A stretch of 64,000 nucleotides of DNA from Panacagrimonas perspica. Its GTDB lineage: Bacteria > Pseudomonadota > Gammaproteobacteria > Nevskiales > Nevskiaceae. The stretch spans positions 83,894 to 147,893 of the forward strand of contig NZ_SOBT01000009.1 in NCBI RefSeq assembly GCF_004364935.1, written 5' to 3'. The first letter of the stretch is position 1. Each line of letters begins with the position of its first letter. Below the pieces are notes generated by a model. It saw only the letters and a program-made list of their open reading frames with translations. It had not been told where the DNA came from and made no database searches. The position numbers were made by a program, and so were the translations under genes. Of this stretch, positions 52,621 through 63,060 are shown piece after piece.

Positions 52621-52805
52621 GAGACTTCTTCCACCTTCAGCATGTAGCTGATCTTGTTGACCATGCCCATGACTTCCGGCGTGGCGACCAGCGTGGACGT
52701 CGAGCTGATCCGGCCCAGGCCGAGGCCGCGGACCGTGTCCTTGTGCTTCTGCAGCCGACCGAAGGTGCTCTTCGTCAGCGTGACCTTGATTTTCTTCGTC
52801 GTCAT
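52617..52805 (-). CDS. rpmD: 50S ribosomal protein L30
   Basis: A 62-residue L30 starting at [20 protein letters not shown]; the frame opens a little further upstream but that start would lie inside rpsE. The core [20 protein letters not shown] and the end [15 protein letters not shown] are characteristic of bacterial L30. It lies between rpsE (10 bases) and rplO (4-base overlap). Confidence 0.95.
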   Translation of the reverse strand: MTTKKIKVTLTKSTFGRLQKHKDTVRGLGLGRISSTSTLVATPEVMGMVNKISYMLKVEEVS

Positions 52806-52815
52806 GGCGAGTGCC

Positions 52816-53334
52816 TTAGGCGAGGATTTCTTCGAGCGTCTTGCCGCGCTTGGCAGCAATCTCGGAAGGCTGGTTCATCTTCTTGAGCGCATCGAGCGTG
52901 GCGCGAACCATGTTGATCGGGTTGCGCGATCCGAAGGACTTGGCGAGCACGTTCTGCACACCGGCCACTTCGAACACCGCGCGCATCGCGCCACCGGCGA
53001 TGACACCGGTACCGTCGGAAGCCGGACGCATGAATACACGCGTGGCGCCATGCTGGCCCCAGATCTCGTGCTGCAACGTCAGGCCGTGGAGCGGCACGCT
53101 GATCATGTTCTTGCGAGCCTGCTCCATCGCCTTGGAGATGGCCTGAGGCACTTCGCGCGCCTTGCCATAACCGAAGCCGACCTTGCCGGTGCCATCGCCG
53201 ACCACCGTCAGGGCGGTGAAGGCGAACTGCTTACCGCCCTTGACCGTCTTGCTGACGCGGTTGACCGTGACCAGCTTTTCCTTGAGGTCGGAGCCGGACT
53301 GCGAATCTTCGTACTGGTGCGTTTGGTTCGCCAT
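52816..53334 (-). CDS. rpsE: 30S ribosomal protein S5
   Basis: A 172-residue S5. It has the double-stranded RNA-binding-like domain ([60 protein letters not shown]) and the C-terminal ribosomal fold ([40 protein letters not shown]). S5 affects decoding accuracy and helicase activity at the mRNA entry. Follows rplR after three bases. Confidence 0.97.
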   Translation of the reverse strand: MANQTHQYEDSQSGSDLKEKLVTVNRVSKTVKGGKQFAFTALTVVGDGTGKVGFGYGKAREVPQAISKAMEQARKNMISVPLHGLTLQHEIWGQHGATRVFMRPASDGTGVIAGGAMRAVFEVAGVQNVLAKSFGSRNPINMVRATLDALKKMNQPSEIAAKRGKTLEEILA

Positions 53335-53337
53335 TTC

Positions 53338-53694
53338 TTAGAACTCCAGGCCGGCTTCGCGCGCGGCATCGGCCAGCGCTTGAACGCGACCGTGATACTT
53401 GAAACCGGAACGGTCGAAAGCGACCTTCGTGATGCCAGCAGCCTTGGCGCGCTCGGCAATCGCGGCACCCACCTTCTTGGCGGCCTCCACGTTGCCCGTC
53501 GCCTTCAGACCGTCCGCCACTTCCTTCTCTACCGTCGAAGCCGCGACCAGCGTGTGCGACGCATCCGGCGCGATGATCTGCGCATAGATGTGCTGCGGAG
53601 TGCGGTACACGGTCAGGCGGTTGGCGCCGAGGGTGCGGATGTGCATGCGCGTGCGCTTGGCGCGACGCAGGCGGGAGGCTCTCTTGTCTTTCAT
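53338..53694 (-). CDS. rplR: 50S ribosomal protein L18
   Basis: A 118-residue L18, which carries 5S rRNA into the central protuberance. The basic N-terminus ([20 protein letters not shown]) and conserved [40 protein letters not shown] and [20 protein letters not shown] are seen. It lies 77 bases after rplF, a gap wider than elsewhere in the run, and three bases before rpsE. Confidence 0.97.
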   Translation of the reverse strand: MKDKRASRLRRAKRTRMHIRTLGANRLTVYRTPQHIYAQIIAPDASHTLVAASTVEKEVADGLKATGNVEAAKKVGAAIAERAKAAGITKVAFDRSGFKYHGRVQALADAAREAGLEF

Positions 53695-53771
53695 ACCGCG
53701 ATGTCCTTTGAATCGTTACGGATGTTGCGTTCCCTGCCGTGCGTTCGTGCGCAGGGGCGACGCGACGCGAC

Positions 53772-54302
53772 TTACTTTTTCTTCGCTTCCTTGAGCTCGA
53801 CGCGCTCGTCGGAATAACGCACGCCCTTGCCCTTGTACGGCTCAGGCGGTCGGAAGCCGCGGATATCCGCAGCAACCTGGCCGACCATTTTCTTGTCGGC
53901 GCCCTTGATGATGATCTCGGTCTGCGTCGGCGTTTCCACCGTGATGCCTTCCGGGATCGGGTACTCAATGGGGTGCGAGAAGCCGAGTGCAAGATTGACC
54001 TTCTTGCCCTGCGAGGCGGCGCGATAACCGACGCCCACCAGGTTCAGCTTCCGCTGGTAGCCGGTGGTGACACCGACGACCATGTTGTTGATCAGTGCGC
54101 GCACCGTGCCGGACTGCATGGCATCGGCCTTCACCGAAGCTTCGGTGACGCTCAGGCTCTCGCCCTTGATCTCAACGGCCACGGACTCGGGCAGCGTGAA
54201 GTTCAGCGACGTCTTGGCGCCCTTGACGGTCACCGTGCCGTTGGCACTGGTGATCTGTACGCCGGCCGGGATATTCACCGGCATTTTCGCTACGCGGGAC
54301 AT
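53772..54302 (-). CDS. rplF: 50S ribosomal protein L6
   Basis: A 176-residue L6 with two similar domains. MSRVAKMPVNIPAGVQITSA begins the first; the second ends with the signature PEPYKGKGVRYSDERVELKE. GYRAASQGKKVNLALGFSHP is also conserved. L6 sits near the sarcin-ricin loop and the factor-binding site. It lies 12 bases after rpsH. No anomaly noted. Confidence 0.97.
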   Translation of the reverse strand: MSRVAKMPVNIPAGVQITSANGTVTVKGAKTSLNFTLPESVAVEIKGESLSVTEASVKADAMQSGTVRALINNMVVGVTTGYQRKLNLVGVGYRAASQGKKVNLALGFSHPIEYPIPEGITVETPTQTEIIIKGADKKMVGQVAADIRGFRPPEPYKGKGVRYSDERVELKEAKKK

Positions 54303-54314
54303 GTCTCGAATTCC

Positions 54315-54710
54315 TTAAGAAACGATGCAGACCACTTCGCCGCCCTGGCCGGTGGCGCGCGCTTTGCGGTCGCTCACCATGCCGCTGGCGGTCGACACGA
54401 TCGCCACACCCAGGCCGCCGAGCACCTTGGGCAGTTCATCCTTGCCCTTGTACACGCGCAGCGAAGGAGTGCTGATGCGGTCGATCCTCTCGATGACCGG
54501 CTTGCCCTCGAAATACTTGAGCGCGACGGTGATCGTCTTCTTGTTGCCTTCAGCGGCAACGTCGTAGCCCAGGATGTAGCCCTCGTCCTGGAGGACGCTG
54601 GCAATGGCTTCCTTGGCCTTGGACGACGGGCTCTTGATGGACTTCTTGCGCGCCGACTGACCGTTGCGGATGCGGGTCAGGAAATCGGCGATGGGATCGG
54701 TCATCGACAT
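54315..54710 (-). CDS. rpsH: 30S ribosomal protein S8
   Basis: A 131-residue S8. It starts [18 protein letters not shown] (an ATG two codons later gives MTDPIAD, the usual bacterial start). The core [20 protein letters not shown] and the end signature [35 protein letters not shown] match the family. S8 binds helix 21 of 16S rRNA and in E. coli represses the spc operon by binding its mRNA near rplE. Follows rpsN after five bases. Confidence 0.97.
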   Translation of the reverse strand: MSMTDPIADFLTRIRNGQSARKKSIKSPSSKAKEAIASVLQDEGYILGYDVAAEGNKKTITVALKYFEGKPVIERIDRISTPSLRVYKGKDELPKVLGGLGVAIVSTASGMVSDRKARATGQGGEVVCIVS

Positions 54711-54715
54711 GGTGA

Positions 54716-55021
54716 TTACCAGCTTGCTTTCTTGAGGCCCGGCACTTCGCCGCGCATCGCTGCTTCACGCAGCTTGTGACGCGCGAGGCCGAACTTCCGG
54801 TACACGCCGCGGGTGCGGCCGGTGATCGCGCAGCGGTTGCGCTGGCGCGTGTAACTGCCATCGCGAGGCAGCTTCTGCAGGCTCACGGACGCCGTCTGCT
54901 TGTCCTCGTAGGACGCATTCGGGTCCTTGAGAATCACGCGCAGCTTCTCGCGCTTCTTCTCGTCCTTGTTGACCTGAGCGGTTCGGCGCTTCTCGCGCTC
55001 GATCATGTTGCGCTTTGCCAT
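54716..55021 (-). CDS. rpsN: 30S ribosomal protein S14 (zinc-free type)
   Basis: A 101-residue S14 of the long form. It has a single cysteine and no zinc-finger pairs, so it is the C-minus type. [40 protein letters not shown] and [20 protein letters not shown] followed by GLKKASW are the conserved blocks. Located nine bases after rplE in the expected spc-operon position. Confidence 0.97.
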   Translation of the reverse strand: MAKRNMIEREKRRTAQVNKDEKKREKLRVILKDPNASYEDKQTASVSLQKLPRDGSYTRQRNRCAITGRTRGVYRKFGLARHKLREAAMRGEVPGLKKASW

Positions 55022-55030
55022 GGCTGTGCC

Positions 55031-55567
55031 TTACTTGCGGAAGGGGAAGCTGAAGGCGTCGAGCAGGGCCCGACCTTCTTCGTCCGTCTTCGCCGAGGTG
55101 GTGAAGGTGATGTTCATGCCGCGCAGCGCATCGATCTTCTCGTATTCGATTTCCGGGAAGATGATCTGCTCGGTGATACCGAAGTTGAAGTTGCCCTGGC
55201 CGTCGAAGCCGCGCGCGCTGATGCCGCGGAAGTCGCGGATACGCGGCAGCGCCACAGCGATCAGGCGCTCAAGGAACTCGTACATGCGCTCGCGGCGCAG
55301 CGTGACCTTCACGCCGACCGGGTAGTTCTCGCGCACCTTGAAGGTGGCGATCGAAATACGCGTCTTGGTCACCACCGGCTTCTGGCCGGCGATCGCGGTC
55401 ATGTCGGCCACCGCATGCTCGATGACCTTCTTGTCAGCCGTTGCTTCACCCACGCCCATGTTGAGCGTGATCTTCTTCAAGCGCGGCACGGCCATCGCGT
55501 TGCAACCGAGCTTCTTCTGAAGGTCGGCAGCAATCTTGTCGCGGAATTCTGTCTGGAGGGTCGCCAT
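55031..55567 (-). CDS. rplE: 50S ribosomal protein L5
   Basis: A 178-residue L5, which with L18 and 5S rRNA forms the central protuberance. Conserved blocks are [60 protein letters not shown] and [20 protein letters not shown]. Length is one residue below E. coli. It follows rplX after 12 bases. Confidence 0.97.
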   Translation of the reverse strand: MATLQTEFRDKIAADLQKKLGCNAMAVPRLKKITLNMGVGEATADKKVIEHAVADMTAIAGQKPVVTKTRISIATFKVRENYPVGVKVTLRRERMYEFLERLIAVALPRIRDFRGISARGFDGQGNFNFGITEQIIFPEIEYEKIDALRGMNITFTTSAKTDEEGRALLDAFSFPFRK

Positions 55568-55579
55568 CGTGTTGCTCGC

Positions 55580-55906
55580 TTAGAGGTCCACTCGTTCAGA
55601 GTTGGACTTGAAGAAACGCACCTTCACCTTCTTGTCGCCTTCGCCTTCGAACCGGAAACCCACCCGATCGCCTTTCGACGTCTTGGAGTTCCAGAGCATC
55701 ACGTTGGAGATCTGGATCGGCATCTCCTTCTCGACGATGCCACCAGCGACACCCCCATTGGGATTGCCCTTCTGATGCTTCTTGACGATGTTGATGCCTT
55801 CGACCAGCAGCTTGCCGTCGGCACGAACCTGCGAAACCTTGCCGCGGCGGCCCTTGTCGCGGCCGGTGATGACGACGACGTCGTCGCCCTTCTTGATCTT
55901 GCTCAT
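55580..55906 (-). CDS. rplX: 50S ribosomal protein L24
   Basis: A 108-residue L24 with the KOW motif near the N-terminus ([20 protein letters not shown]). [20 protein letters not shown] and [20 protein letters not shown] are typical. L24 initiates 50S assembly and lies at the tunnel exit. It starts 13 bases after rplN. The C-terminus ([14 protein letters not shown]) is intact. Confidence 0.97.
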   Translation of the reverse strand: MSKIKKGDDVVVITGRDKGRRGKVSQVRADGKLLVEGINIVKKHQKGNPNGGVAGGIVEKEMPIQISNVMLWNSKTSKGDRVGFRFEGEGDKKVKVRFFKSNSERVDL

Positions 55907-55919
55907 GTCTGGATAAACC

Positions 55920-56285
55920 TCAGATCACTTCCGGCGCCAACGACACGATCTTCATGAACCGGTCGCGCAGTTCGCGCGTGACGGGCCCGAAGATGCGGGT
56001 GCCGATAGGCTCCAGCTTGCTGCTCAGAAGCACAGCAGCATTGGTATCGAAACGGATGGCGGAGCCGTCCGGACGGCGGATCGGATGGCGCGTGCGGACG
56101 ACGACCGCGTCGTGCACTTCGCCCTTCTTGACCTTGCCGCGGGGGATGGCGTCCTTGACCGTGACCTTGATCAGGTCGCCGACGTTCGCATAACGGCGAT
56201 ACGTCGCACCCTTGACCTGGATCACCTGGACGAGCTTGGCGCCACTGTTGTCAGCGACGACGAGGAAGGATTCCTGTTGCAGCAT
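55920..56285 (-). CDS. rplN: 50S ribosomal protein L14
   Basis: A 121-residue L14, first gene of the spc segment. I set the start at [20 protein letters not shown], because the frame upstream reads into rpsQ territory. Conserved blocks are [40 protein letters not shown] and [21 protein letters not shown]14 lies in the intersubunit bridge. It follows rpsQ after 16 bases, so no separate spc promoter is required. Confidence 0.97.
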   Translation of the reverse strand: MLQQESFLVVADNSGAKLVQVIQVKGATYRRYANVGDLIKVTVKDAIPRGKVKKGEVHDAVVVRTRHPIRRPDGSAIRFDTNAAVLLSSKLEPIGTRIFGPVTRELRDRFMKIVSLAPEVI

Positions 56286-56301
56286 GGGATTCTCCTCTCG
56301 C

Positions 56302-56568
56302 TCAGGCGTGGTTGGACAGCACTTCGACCAGCTTGAAGTGCTTGGTGGCCGAAATCGGACGCGTCTCGACGATCGCAACCAGGTCGCCTTCCTTGGCGGT
56401 CTGGTTCTCGTCGTGCGCGTGCAGCTTGGTCGAGCGGCGCAGAATCTTTCCGTAAAGCGGGTGCTTCACGCTGCGCTCGACCAGGACCGTGATGGTCTTG
56501 TTCATTTTGTTCGACACGACGCGGCCGACAATGCGGCGCTCGGTCTTGGGGGCCGTGGCTTCGGTCAT
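56302..56568 (-). CDS. rpsQ: 30S ribosomal protein S17
   Basis: An 88-residue S17. [40 protein letters not shown] and [20 protein letters not shown] are the standard OB-fold motifs. S17 is an early-binding protein that contacts the 5' domain of 16S rRNA. It starts one base past the rpmC stop and is the last member of the classical S10 operon. Confidence 0.97.
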   Translation of the reverse strand: MTEATAPKTERRIVGRVVSNKMNKTITVLVERSVKHPLYGKILRRSTKLHAHDENQTAKEGDLVAIVETRPISATKHFKLVEVLSNHA

Positions 56569-56569
56569 C

Positions 56570-56770
56570 TCACTTGCTCTTCTGGTTCAGCAACGTCTGC
56601 ACGCGCGCAACCTTCTTGCGAGCGTCGCGCGTCAGGTGCGACTGGTTCATCTGGCCCATCGACGCCTGCATGCGCAGATTGAACTGCTCCTGGCGCAGCG
56701 CGGTGAGTTCGGCCTTCAGTCCGGCTGCGTCCTTCGAACGCAGCGACTTCACGTAGTCGGTGGTCTTCAT
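56570..56770 (-). CDS. rpmC: 50S ribosomal protein L29
   Basis: A 66-residue L29 forming two helices: [20 protein letters not shown] and [20 protein letters not shown], then [17 protein letters not shown]. It lies near the tunnel exit, where the signal-recognition particle and trigger factor bind L23 and L29. Its start codon shares one base with the rplP stop, so the genes are coupled. Confidence 0.96.
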   Translation of the reverse strand: MKTTDYVKSLRSKDAAGLKAELTALRQEQFNLRMQASMGQMNQSHLTRDARKKVARVQTLLNQKSK

Positions 56771-57183
56771 CAGAGGATCGTCCGCTGGATAAACGCGCTC
56801 TTGACACTGAGTTTGGCGGCCGCGAGGCGGAAGGCTTCGCGCGCTTCAGCTTCGGTCACGCCTTCCATTTCGTACAGCATGCGGCCCGGCTGCACCTTGG
56901 CGACCCAGTACTCCACGTTGCCCTTACCCGAGCCCATGCGGACTTCGAGAGGCTTCTTGGTGACGGGTACGTCCGGGAACACGCGGATCCACAGCTTTCC
57001 GCCGCGCTTCACGTAGCGGGTGATGACACGACGAGCCGCTTCGATCTGGCGGGCCGTCAGCATGCCGCGCTCGACGGCCTTCAGACCGAACTCGCCAAAG
57101 CTGACCTTGTTGCCGGTCAGGGCGAGGCCGGTGTTGCGGCCCTTCTGCTGCTTGCGGTACTTCGTTCGCTTGGGCTGCATCAT
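56770..57183 (-). CDS. rplP: 50S ribosomal protein L16
   Basis: A 137-residue L16, which contacts A-site t[23 protein letters not shown] (the second ATG is also usable), [40 protein letters not shown] and [20 protein letters not shown] are conserved. The arginine in GMLTARQ that is hydroxylated in E. coli L16 belongs to a different position and cannot be judged here. It follows rpsC after 46 bases, a wider gap than usual. Confidence 0.97.
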   Translation of the reverse strand: MMQPKRTKYRKQQKGRNTGLALTGNKVSFGEFGLKAVERGMLTARQIEAARRVITRYVKRGGKLWIRVFPDVPVTKKPLEVRMGSGKGNVEYWVAKVQPGRMLYEMEGVTEAEAREAFRLAAAKLSVKSAFIQRTIL

Positions 57184-57229
57184 GGCAGCTGGCTCCTAAT
57201 TAAATTCGACTAGAGGGAGGGCAGTCGGA

Positions 57230-57916
57230 TCAGGCGTTGGCCTGTTCGACAGCTTCTTCCTTCTTGTTGCCGCGGCGGTCATCAAACACTTCGCCGCTGA
57301 ACACCCAGACCTTGACGCCGATGACGCCGTACGTGGTCTTGGCCTCGGCCGTGGCGTAGTCCACGTGTGCGCGCAGCGTGTGAAGCGGCACGCGACCTTC
57401 GCGGTACCACTCGACGCGGGCGATTTCCGCACCGTTCAGACGACCACCGACCTGGATCTTGATGCCCTGGGCGCCCTGGCGAAGCGCATTCTGCACCGCA
57501 CGCTTCATCGCGCGGCGGAACATGATGCGGCGCTCGAGCTGCTGGGCGACGGATTCGGCGATCAGCTGCGAGTCGAGTTCCGGCTTGCGGATTTCTTCGA
57601 CCGAGATGTGCACGCTCTCGGGCTTCAGACCCATCTTGCCGGCGACATCGTTCTTCAGCTTCTCGATGTCCTCGCCCTTCTTGCCGATGACGATGCCCGG
57701 GCGCGCTGTGTGGATCGTGACGCGAGCCGACTTCGAGGGGCGCTCGATGCGGATCTTCGACACCGACGCGGCGGCGAGCTTCTTCTTCAGGTAGGCGCGA
57801 ACCTGCATGTCCTTCGTCAGGTTCTCGCAGTACGCGCCACGCTCGGCGTACCAGTTCGACGTCCACTGAGTGGTGATGCCGAGGCGGAAGCCGTACGGAT
57901 TGACTTTATGACCCAT
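57230..57916 (-). CDS. rpsC: 30S ribosomal protein S3
   Basis: A 228-residue S3. The N-terminal KH domain has [20 protein letters not shown] and [20 protein letters not shown] (the GxxG loop); the C-terminal domain has [20 protein letters not shown] and [21 protein letters not shown]3 lines the mRNA entry tunnel. Start three bases after rplV. Ends in a charged tail, [13 protein letters not shown]. Confidence 0.97.
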   Translation of the reverse strand: MGHKVNPYGFRLGITTQWTSNWYAERGAYCENLTKDMQVRAYLKKKLAAASVSKIRIERPSKSARVTIHTARPGIVIGKKGEDIEKLKNDVAGKMGLKPESVHISVEEIRKPELDSQLIAESVAQQLERRIMFRRAMKRAVQNALRQGAQGIKIQVGGRLNGAEIARVEWYREGRVPLHTLRAHVDYATAEAKTTYGVIGVKVWVFSGEVFDDRRGNKKEEAVEQANA

Positions 57917-57919
57917 TGC

Positions 57920-58261
57920 TTAGCCCTTCTTTCCGTCGCTGACGCGCACGGTGACGTGCGAGGTGCGCTTGATGATGCGATCGCCACGACCCTTGGCACG
58001 GGGACGCATGCGCTTCATGACCGGGCCCTCGTCGACGAGGATCTCGGACACCTTGAGCTCGTCGACATCGGCGCCGTCGTTGTTCTCCGCGTTCGCGATC
58101 GCCGAGTCGAGCACCTTCTTCAGGATGCCGGCGGCGCGCTGGTTGGAGAACTTGAGGATGTTCAGCGCCTCGTCGACCTTCTTGCCACGGACGAGATCGG
58201 CGAGCAGCCGTCCCTTCATCGGGGACAGGCGAACGAACTTGAGTACGGCCTGCGTCTGCAT
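57920..58261 (-). CDS. rplV: 50S ribosomal protein L22
   Basis: A 113-residue L22 whose beta-hairpin reaches into the nascent peptide tunnel and is a site of macrolide resistance changes. [40 protein letters not shown] and the hairpin region [20 protein letters not shown] followed by [15 protein letters not shown] are all standard. It lies three bases after rpsS. Confidence 0.97.
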   Translation of the reverse strand: MQTQAVLKFVRLSPMKGRLLADLVRGKKVDEALNILKFSNQRAAGILKKVLDSAIANAENNDGADVDELKVSEILVDEGPVMKRMRPRAKGRGDRIIKRTSHVTVRVSDGKKG

Positions 58262-58264
58262 GGC

Positions 58265-58549
58265 TTACTTCCCCTTGGCGTCGGTCTTCTTGTCCCCGCC
58301 GTGTCCCTTGAAGGAACGCGTAGGCGAGAACTCACCGAGCTTGTGGCCGACCATGTTTTCGGTCACGAACACCGGCATGTGCGCTTTGCCGTTGTGGACC
58401 TGCAGGGTCAGGCCCACGAAATCGGGCGTGATCATGGAACGGCGCGACCAGGTCTTGATCGGCTTCTTGATACGGCTACCGGACATGTCCGCCACCTTCT
58501 TAGCAAGGTGGTGATCGACGAACGGGCCTTTCTTGAGTGAACGCGGCAT
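58265..58549 (-). CDS. rpsS: 30S ribosomal protein S19
   Basis: A 94-residue S19 of the head of the 30S subunit. [60 protein letters not shown] and [20 protein letters not shown] are conserved. Follows rplB after 12 bases in the normal S10 order. Confidence 0.97.
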   Translation of the reverse strand: MPRSLKKGPFVDHHLAKKVADMSGSRIKKPIKTWSRRSMITPDFVGLTLQVHNGKAHMPVFVTENMVGHKLGEFSPTRSFKGHGGDKKTDAKGK

Positions 58550-58561
58550 GGCTCTGCTCGA

Positions 58562-59392
58562 TTACTTCTTGTGGCGCGAACGCACGATGAACTTCTGCGT
58601 GCGCTTGTTATTACGGGTCTTGAGACCCTTCGTCTGCTGACCCCAGGGCGTGACCGGGTGGGGATTACCCTGACCGGACTTGCCTTCACCACCACCGTGC
58701 GGGTGGTCGACCGGGTTCATGACGACACCGCGGACCGTGGGACGGATGCCCTTCCAGCGCTTCGCACCGGCCTTGCCGTACTGGCGCAGGTTGTGTTCGA
58801 AGTTGCTGACTTCACCGACGGCGGCGCGGCACTCGGCGTGCACCTTGCGCATTTCGCCGGAGCGAAGGCGCAGCGTGGCGTACTCGCCTTCGCGGGCCAC
58901 CAGCTGCACGCCGGCGCCAGCGGCGCGGGCAAGCTGCGCACCCTTGCCGGGGCGCATCTCGATGCAGTGGATCGTCGAACCGATCGGGATGTTGCGCAGC
59001 GGCAGCACGTTGCCCGGCTTGATCGGAGCATCCGTACCGGACTGCACGCTGTCACCCACCGACAGGCCACGCGGCGCAATGATGTAGCGGCGCTCACCAT
59101 CGGGATACAGGATCAGCGCGATATGGGCGGAGCGGTTGGGGTCGTATTCGAGACGCTCGACCTTGCCCGGGATGCCGTCCTTGTTGCGCTTGAAATCGAT
59201 CAGACGATAGTGATGCTTGTGACCGCCGCCCTTGTGGCGCGTGGTCATGTGACCGTTGTTGTTGCGCGCGCCGCCTGGGTTGTTCTTCTCGAGCAACGGG
59301 AAGTGCGGTTCGCCCTTCCACAGGCCCGGCGTGAGCACCTTGACCTGGTGGCGGCGACCCGGAGAGGTCGGCTTGATTTGGACCAAAGGCAT
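58562..59392 (-). CDS. rplB: 50S ribosomal protein L2
   Basis: A 276-residue L2, needed for subunit association and peptidyl transfer. [32 protein letters not shown] [20 protein letters not shown], the RNA-binding [20 protein letters not shown] and the C-terminal signature [20 protein letters not shown] (with the histidine in the HPHGGGEG loop) are present. Follows rplW after three bases. Confidence 0.98.
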   Translation of the reverse strand: MPLVQIKPTSPGRRHQVKVLTPGLWKGEPHFPLLEKNNPGGARNNNGHMTTRHKGGGHKHHYRLIDFKRNKDGIPGKVERLEYDPNRSAHIALILYPDGERRYIIAPRGLSVGDSVQSGTDAPIKPGNVLPLRNIPIGSTIHCIEMRPGKGAQLARAAGAGVQLVAREGEYATLRLRSGEMRKVHAECRAAVGEVSNFEHNLRQYGKAGAKRWKGIRPTVRGVVMNPVDHPHGGGEGKSGQGNPHPVTPWGQQTKGLKTRNNKRTQKFIVRSRHKK

Positions 59393-59395
59393 GGC

Positions 59396-59725
59396 TTACG
59401 ACTCCTTCACGCCGCCGGCGAAGTCAATTTCCTGACCTGCGGCCAGGGTGACGTACGCCTTCTTCCAGTCGGAGCGACGGCCCATGGACTGGCCGAAGCG
59501 CTTGGTTTTTCCCGCCATGTTCAGCGTGTTCACGTCGGTCACCTGGACCTTGAACAGCTGCTCCACCGCGGCCTTGATCTCCGGCTTGGTGGCGTCGCGG
59601 GCAACCTTGAAGACCGCCTGGTTGCGCTTTTCAGCAACGCGGGTGGACTTCTCGGACACCACGGGGGCGACGATGACGCGGTGCAGCCGTCCGGCTGCGA
59701 TCTTGATTTGGGCTTGCGTGCTCAT
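59396..59725 (-). CDS. rplW: 50S ribosomal protein L23
   Basis: A 109-residue L23 with the start [20 protein letters not shown]; the frame remains open upstream over rplD but that part is not coding. [40 protein letters not shown] and [20 protein letters not shown] are typical. L23 is the docking site of trigger factor and SRP at the tunnel exit. Its start overlaps the rplD stop by four bases. Confidence 0.96.
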   Translation of the reverse strand: MSTQAQIKIAAGRLHRVIVAPVVSEKSTRVAEKRNQAVFKVARDATKPEIKAAVEQLFKVQVTDVNTLNMAGKTKRFGQSMGRRSDWKKAYVTLAAGQEIDFAGGVKES

Positions 59726-60327
59726 GACAGCCAGGCCTCGAGTTTCTTGACGGCGTCCGTCGTGAGGACGACCTTCGAGTGACGCAGCAGCGAAACCGGA
59801 TCCAGACCGCTCACGTCCGTGACGCCGACCTTGTGCAGGTTGCGCGCGGAGAGATACAGGTTCTGGTCGACTTCGCCGGTAACCAGCAGCACATCGTTCG
59901 TGCCGTAGTCCTTGAGCTTCTCGATCAGCGTCTTGGTCTTGGCGGCCTCGACAGCAAGCGTGTCGGTGACCATCAGATGACCGGCACGAGCCAGCTCGGA
60001 CACGATCGAACGGATCGCGCCGCGATACATCTTGCGGTTGACCTTCTGCGAGAAGTCGCGCGGCACGGCGGCGTGCGTCTTGCCGCCACCACGCCACAGC
60101 GGGCTGCGGATCGAGCCGGCGCGAGCCTGACCCGTACCCTTCTGCTTCCAGGGCTTCTTGCCGCCGCCGGAAACTTCTGCCTTCGTCTTCTGCTTCTTCG
60201 TGCCAGCGCGGCCGCCATTCATGTAGGCGGTGACCACCTGGTGAATCAGCGGTTCGTTGTATTCGGCAGCGAACACGGCGTCGTTGACCGACACCTTGGT
60301 GCTGCTGTTGTGGACCTGGATTTCCAT
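59722..60327 (-). CDS. rplD: 50S ribosomal protein L4
   Basis: A 201-residue L4, with a loop lining the peptide tunnel. [60 protein letters not shown] and [20 protein letters not shown] match the family. In enteric bacteria L4 also represses the S10 operon through its leader and can regulate RNase E; whether this applies here is not known. Follows rplC after nine bases. Confidence 0.97.
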   Translation of the reverse strand: MEIQVHNSSTKVSVNDAVFAAEYNEPLIHQVVTAYMNGGRAGTKKQKTKAEVSGGGKKPWKQKGTGQARAGSIRSPLWRGGGKTHAAVPRDFSQKVNRKMYRGAIRSIVSELARAGHLMVTDTLAVEAAKTKTLIEKLKDYGTNDVLLVTGEVDQNLYLSARNLHKVGVTDVSGLDPVSLLRHSKVVLTTDAVKKLEAWLS

Positions 60328-60336
60328 GGCTTGCTC

Positions 60337-60972
60337 TTACTTCACCGTGGGCCGGACGACGACGTCGCCACCGGCATGACCGGGGACTGCGCCCTTGACC
60401 AGCAGCAGATTCTTGGCGGAATCGACGCGGACCAGATCAAGGTTCAGCGCGGTGATCTGCTCGCTGCCCATGTGGCCGGCCATCTTCTTGCCCTTCCACA
60501 CCTTGCCCGGCGACTGGCGCTGGCCGATCGATCCCGGAACGCGGTGGCTGAGGGAGTTACCGTGGCTAGCGCGACCGCCGCGAAAATTCCAACGCTTCTG
60601 GACACCGGCGAAACCCTTGCCGATCGACGTGCCCGTGACATCGACCCGCTTGATGTCGTTGAAGGCTTCGACCTTGATCTCGGTACCGGGAGCGGCATCG
60701 GCGAACTCGGCGTCGGTGACGCGGATTTCCCAGAGGCCACGGCCGGCGGCGACGCCAGCCTTCTTGAAGTGACCCGTCTGCGCCTTGTTGACGCGCGAGG
60801 CCTTCACTTCACCGACCGTCACCTGCACGGCGCGATAGCCGTCGGTTTCGGTGGTCTTGACCTGGGTCACGCGGTTGGGCGTGCATTCGATGACAGTGAC
60901 GGGGATGGACTCACCAGCTTCGGTGAATACCCGCGTCATGCCGGCCTTGCGGCCAATGATGGCAATAGACAT
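60337..60972 (-). CDS. rplC: 50S ribosomal protein L3
   Basis: A 211-residue L3. I chose [20 protein letters not shown] as the start because upstream codons fall in the gap to rpsJ and are not conserved. The signature [40 protein letters not shown] and [20 protein letters not shown] are clear. L3 is an early assembly protein near the peptidyl-transferase centre. Sixteen bases after rpsJ. Confidence 0.97.
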   Translation of the reverse strand: MSIAIIGRKAGMTRVFTEAGESIPVTVIECTPNRVTQVKTTETDGYRAVQVTVGEVKASRVNKAQTGHFKKAGVAAGRGLWEIRVTDAEFADAAPGTEIKVEAFNDIKRVDVTGTSIGKGFAGVQKRWNFRGGRASHGNSLSHRVPGSIGQRQSPGKVWKGKKMAGHMGSEQITALNLDLVRVDSAKNLLLVKGAVPGHAGGDVVVRPTVK

Positions 60973-60988
60973 GGAGGCGTCCTCGTCC

Positions 60989-61306
60989 TTAATTGACCTT
61001 GATCTGGACTTCCACGCCTGCGGGAAGGTCCAGCTTGGAGAGGGCATCCACCGTCTTCTCGGTGGGGTCGACGATCTGCATCAGACGCTTGTGCGTACGA
61101 ATTTCGTACTGGTCACGGGCATCTTTATCAGCGTGGGGCGACACGAGGATCGTGTAACGCTCCTTGCGGGTCGGCAGCGGAATCGGACCACGCACGACGG
61201 CGCCGGTACGTTTCGCAGTTTCCACAATCTCACGCGCCGATTTATCAATCAGGCGGTGATCGAATGCTTTTAGTCGAATACGAATCGACTGGCTGGTCGC
61301 GGCCAT
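60989..61306 (-). CDS. rpsJ: 30S ribosomal protein S10
   Basis: A 105-residue S10, first gene of the operon; besides its 30S role it joins NusB in antitermination. [40 protein letters not shown] and [20 protein letters not shown] are conserved. In many gammaproteobacteria tuf or fusA-tuf is directly upstream; here two unrelated genes intervene and a sigma-70 promoter lies about 110 bases before the ATG. Confidence 0.97.
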   Translation of the reverse strand: MAATSQSIRIRLKAFDHRLIDKSAREIVETAKRTGAVVRGPIPLPTRKERYTILVSPHADKDARDQYEIRTHKRLMQIVDPTEKTVDALSKLDLPAGVEVQIKVN

Positions 61307-61414
61307 GCTCTCACTCAGGTCTTAAAGAACGACCCCGGAACACCGGAATCAATGCACTGAAACAACGGGCTTCAGCGCGGGTGTTTGTCGGGGGGCTAGC
61401 TCGAAAGGGCGCGC

Positions 61415-61443
61415 AGTATAGCCGCGGGGTTTTGCACCTGCAA
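61415..61443 (-). promoter_or_regulatory. Sigma-70 promoter of the S10-spc-alpha run
   Basis: On the minus strand TTGCAG (-35) and TATACT (-10) are separated by exactly 17 bases. The start would be near 61408, giving a leader of about 100 bases before rpsJ. No obvious L4-binding leader hairpin was worked out. Confidence 0.75.
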
Positions 61444-61516
61444 TGGATTTGGCGATCCTATTTTCACGCGACGCGAATTCTTCCGAGCATGGACGCCAAG
61501 TACCCGAGCCAAGCCT

Positions 61517-63016
61517 CTACAGACCGGACGCGCCTTCTATTTTTGGACGCGGCAGATGCTGCTTGAGTCGCTCGCGGAGTTCCGGCTCGGCGATTCCGAG
61601 GTCGGCCAGCAGGAAGGCGATTCCATCGCGATACGCCAGGATTCCCAGCAAAACGAGCAGTGCGAGCAGGGCCAGCGGGAAGCTGATGATGACCAGCACC
61701 AGCGCCATGACGCCGTGCATCGGCTTGAGCTGGCGCAGCCGGATCTGGATCACCGCCTTGATCAGATCCACCAGCTCCTCGGCCTTCCTGTCGCGCCGCG
61801 ATGAGGAGTGAACGGTCGCTGTGAGCGCACGTGGCACGTGCCGGTCGCGGGGAGCCGAGCCCGCCCGCATGGCGACACGCGGCTGTGCCGCGAGTCCGGG
61901 ATGCGCGAACGTCGTCGGCATCGGCTCGCGTTCCGAGTCGTTCGCTCCGCGGAGCAGCGCACGCAGCAGCGGGACCAGGACCGGCGACAGCAGGCCCGCA
62001 AGCACCAGGCAGCCCGCCAGCGCGGTGAAGCCCGTCGCCACCCACAAGGCGACCCCGCCGCCCAGGGCACCGACGATCAGGGCCCCGGTGAAGGCCCGCC
62101 CCCAGAGCATCAAGGCGGCCAGCGCCAGCAGCCCGGCAAGTGCGTACGCAGCGCCGACGCTGACGGGATGGAACGGCGGTTCGACCTGCTCGCCGCGAAT
62201 CTGCAGCAGCATCGCCGGGACCAGCACCGTCAACTGCCCCGCCTGCTCGCCTGCCTCGCCGAACCAGGTGTCCAGGCCTGACGTCAGGCTGTGCGTGACG
62301 CCGCCCGCGAGGCGCGCCACATCCTCCGGCAGCTTCTCGAACCACGGCGGCATCTCCATCGGTGGCTCGAGGGCGATCTGCGTATCGACGTCGGCTCCCG
62401 GTTCCTCGGGAGCCGGATCGAGGCCCTGAGCCGCTGCAGCCGCCGCCGCGGCCGCTTCCTGGGCTGCTTTGACGGCCGCGTCGGCTGCGGCGAGCGCGTC
62501 GGCCACGGGCACCTCTTCAGCGGACGGGAGCCCCACTTCGCCCCCGTCGAGCACGGCAATCATCTGCTCGGCACCCTGGCGGATACCGACCCCCGCCTCT
62601 CCACGCCCGAACGCCGGCACGACCCAGCGGGACAGGATGTCCGCCTGCGCCTCGCCCTGGAGACGTTCGGCCAGGGGACCGGCGGCGCGGATCAGGATGT
62701 AGCCTTCAGCCGACCACAGCAGCAGCGCGCCGCCCTTGTCGGCACTGTCCATCCTCCATTCCGAGAGAACACGATCGGCAAAGGCCTCGAGTTCTTCATC
62801 GGGCGTGGCCTCCACCAGCAGCACGGCGAGCTTGCGACCCGTCGTCACCTCGTACTTGCCGAGCAGGATTTGGGTTTTCGCCACCTCGGCCGGCTCGAGG
62901 ATCTGCGTCAGGTCGGTCACATAGCCGGTGGGCCGAGGTACCGGCGCGACGGCCTGCGCGACATTCGTGATCAGCAACAGCAGCCCGGCGACAACCCCGA
63001 TCAGTGCATGGCGCAT
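61517..63016 (-). CDS. TPM-domain membrane protein
   Basis: A 499-residue envelope protein. A signal peptide (MRHALIGVVAGLLLLITNVA, then QA) leads to a TPM domain (about residues 30-160: YVTDLTQILEPAEVAKTQIL, RKLAVLLVEATPDEELEAFA, KGGALLLWSAEGYILIRAAG). TPM domains occur in phosphatases such as TLP18.3 and in membrane-quality proteins. A long Ala-rich linker (near 185-205) is followed by several membrane helices (LLALAALMLWGRAFTGALIV, ALVLVIISFPLALLALLVLL). Function unknown. It lies between rpsJ and a YceI gene, and probably forms an operon with the latter (44-base gap). Confidence 0.85.
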   Translation of the reverse strand: MRHALIGVVAGLLLLITNVAQAVAPVPRPTGYVTDLTQILEPAEVAKTQILLGKYEVTTGRKLAVLLVEATPDEELEAFADRVLSEWRMDSADKGGALLLWSAEGYILIRAAGPLAERLQGEAQADILSRWVVPAFGRGEAGVGIRQGAEQMIAVLDGGEVGLPSAEEVPVADALAAADAAVKAAQEAAAAAAAAAQGLDPAPEEPGADVDTQIALEPPMEMPPWFEKLPEDVARLAGGVTHSLTSGLDTWFGEAGEQAGQLTVLVPAMLLQIRGEQVEPPFHPVSVGAAYALAGLLALAALMLWGRAFTGALIVGALGGGVALWVATGFTALAGCLVLAGLLSPVLVPLLRALLRGANDSEREPMPTTFAHPGLAAQPRVAMRAGSAPRDRHVPRALTATVHSSSRRDRKAEELVDLIKAVIQIRLRQLKPMHGVMALVLVIISFPLALLALLVLLGILAYRDGIAFLLADLGIAEPELRERLKQHLPRPKIEGASGL

Positions 63017-63060
63017 CTGGAAACTCCCTGTTTCCCCGATCGTACCCGGCTACGGCGCGA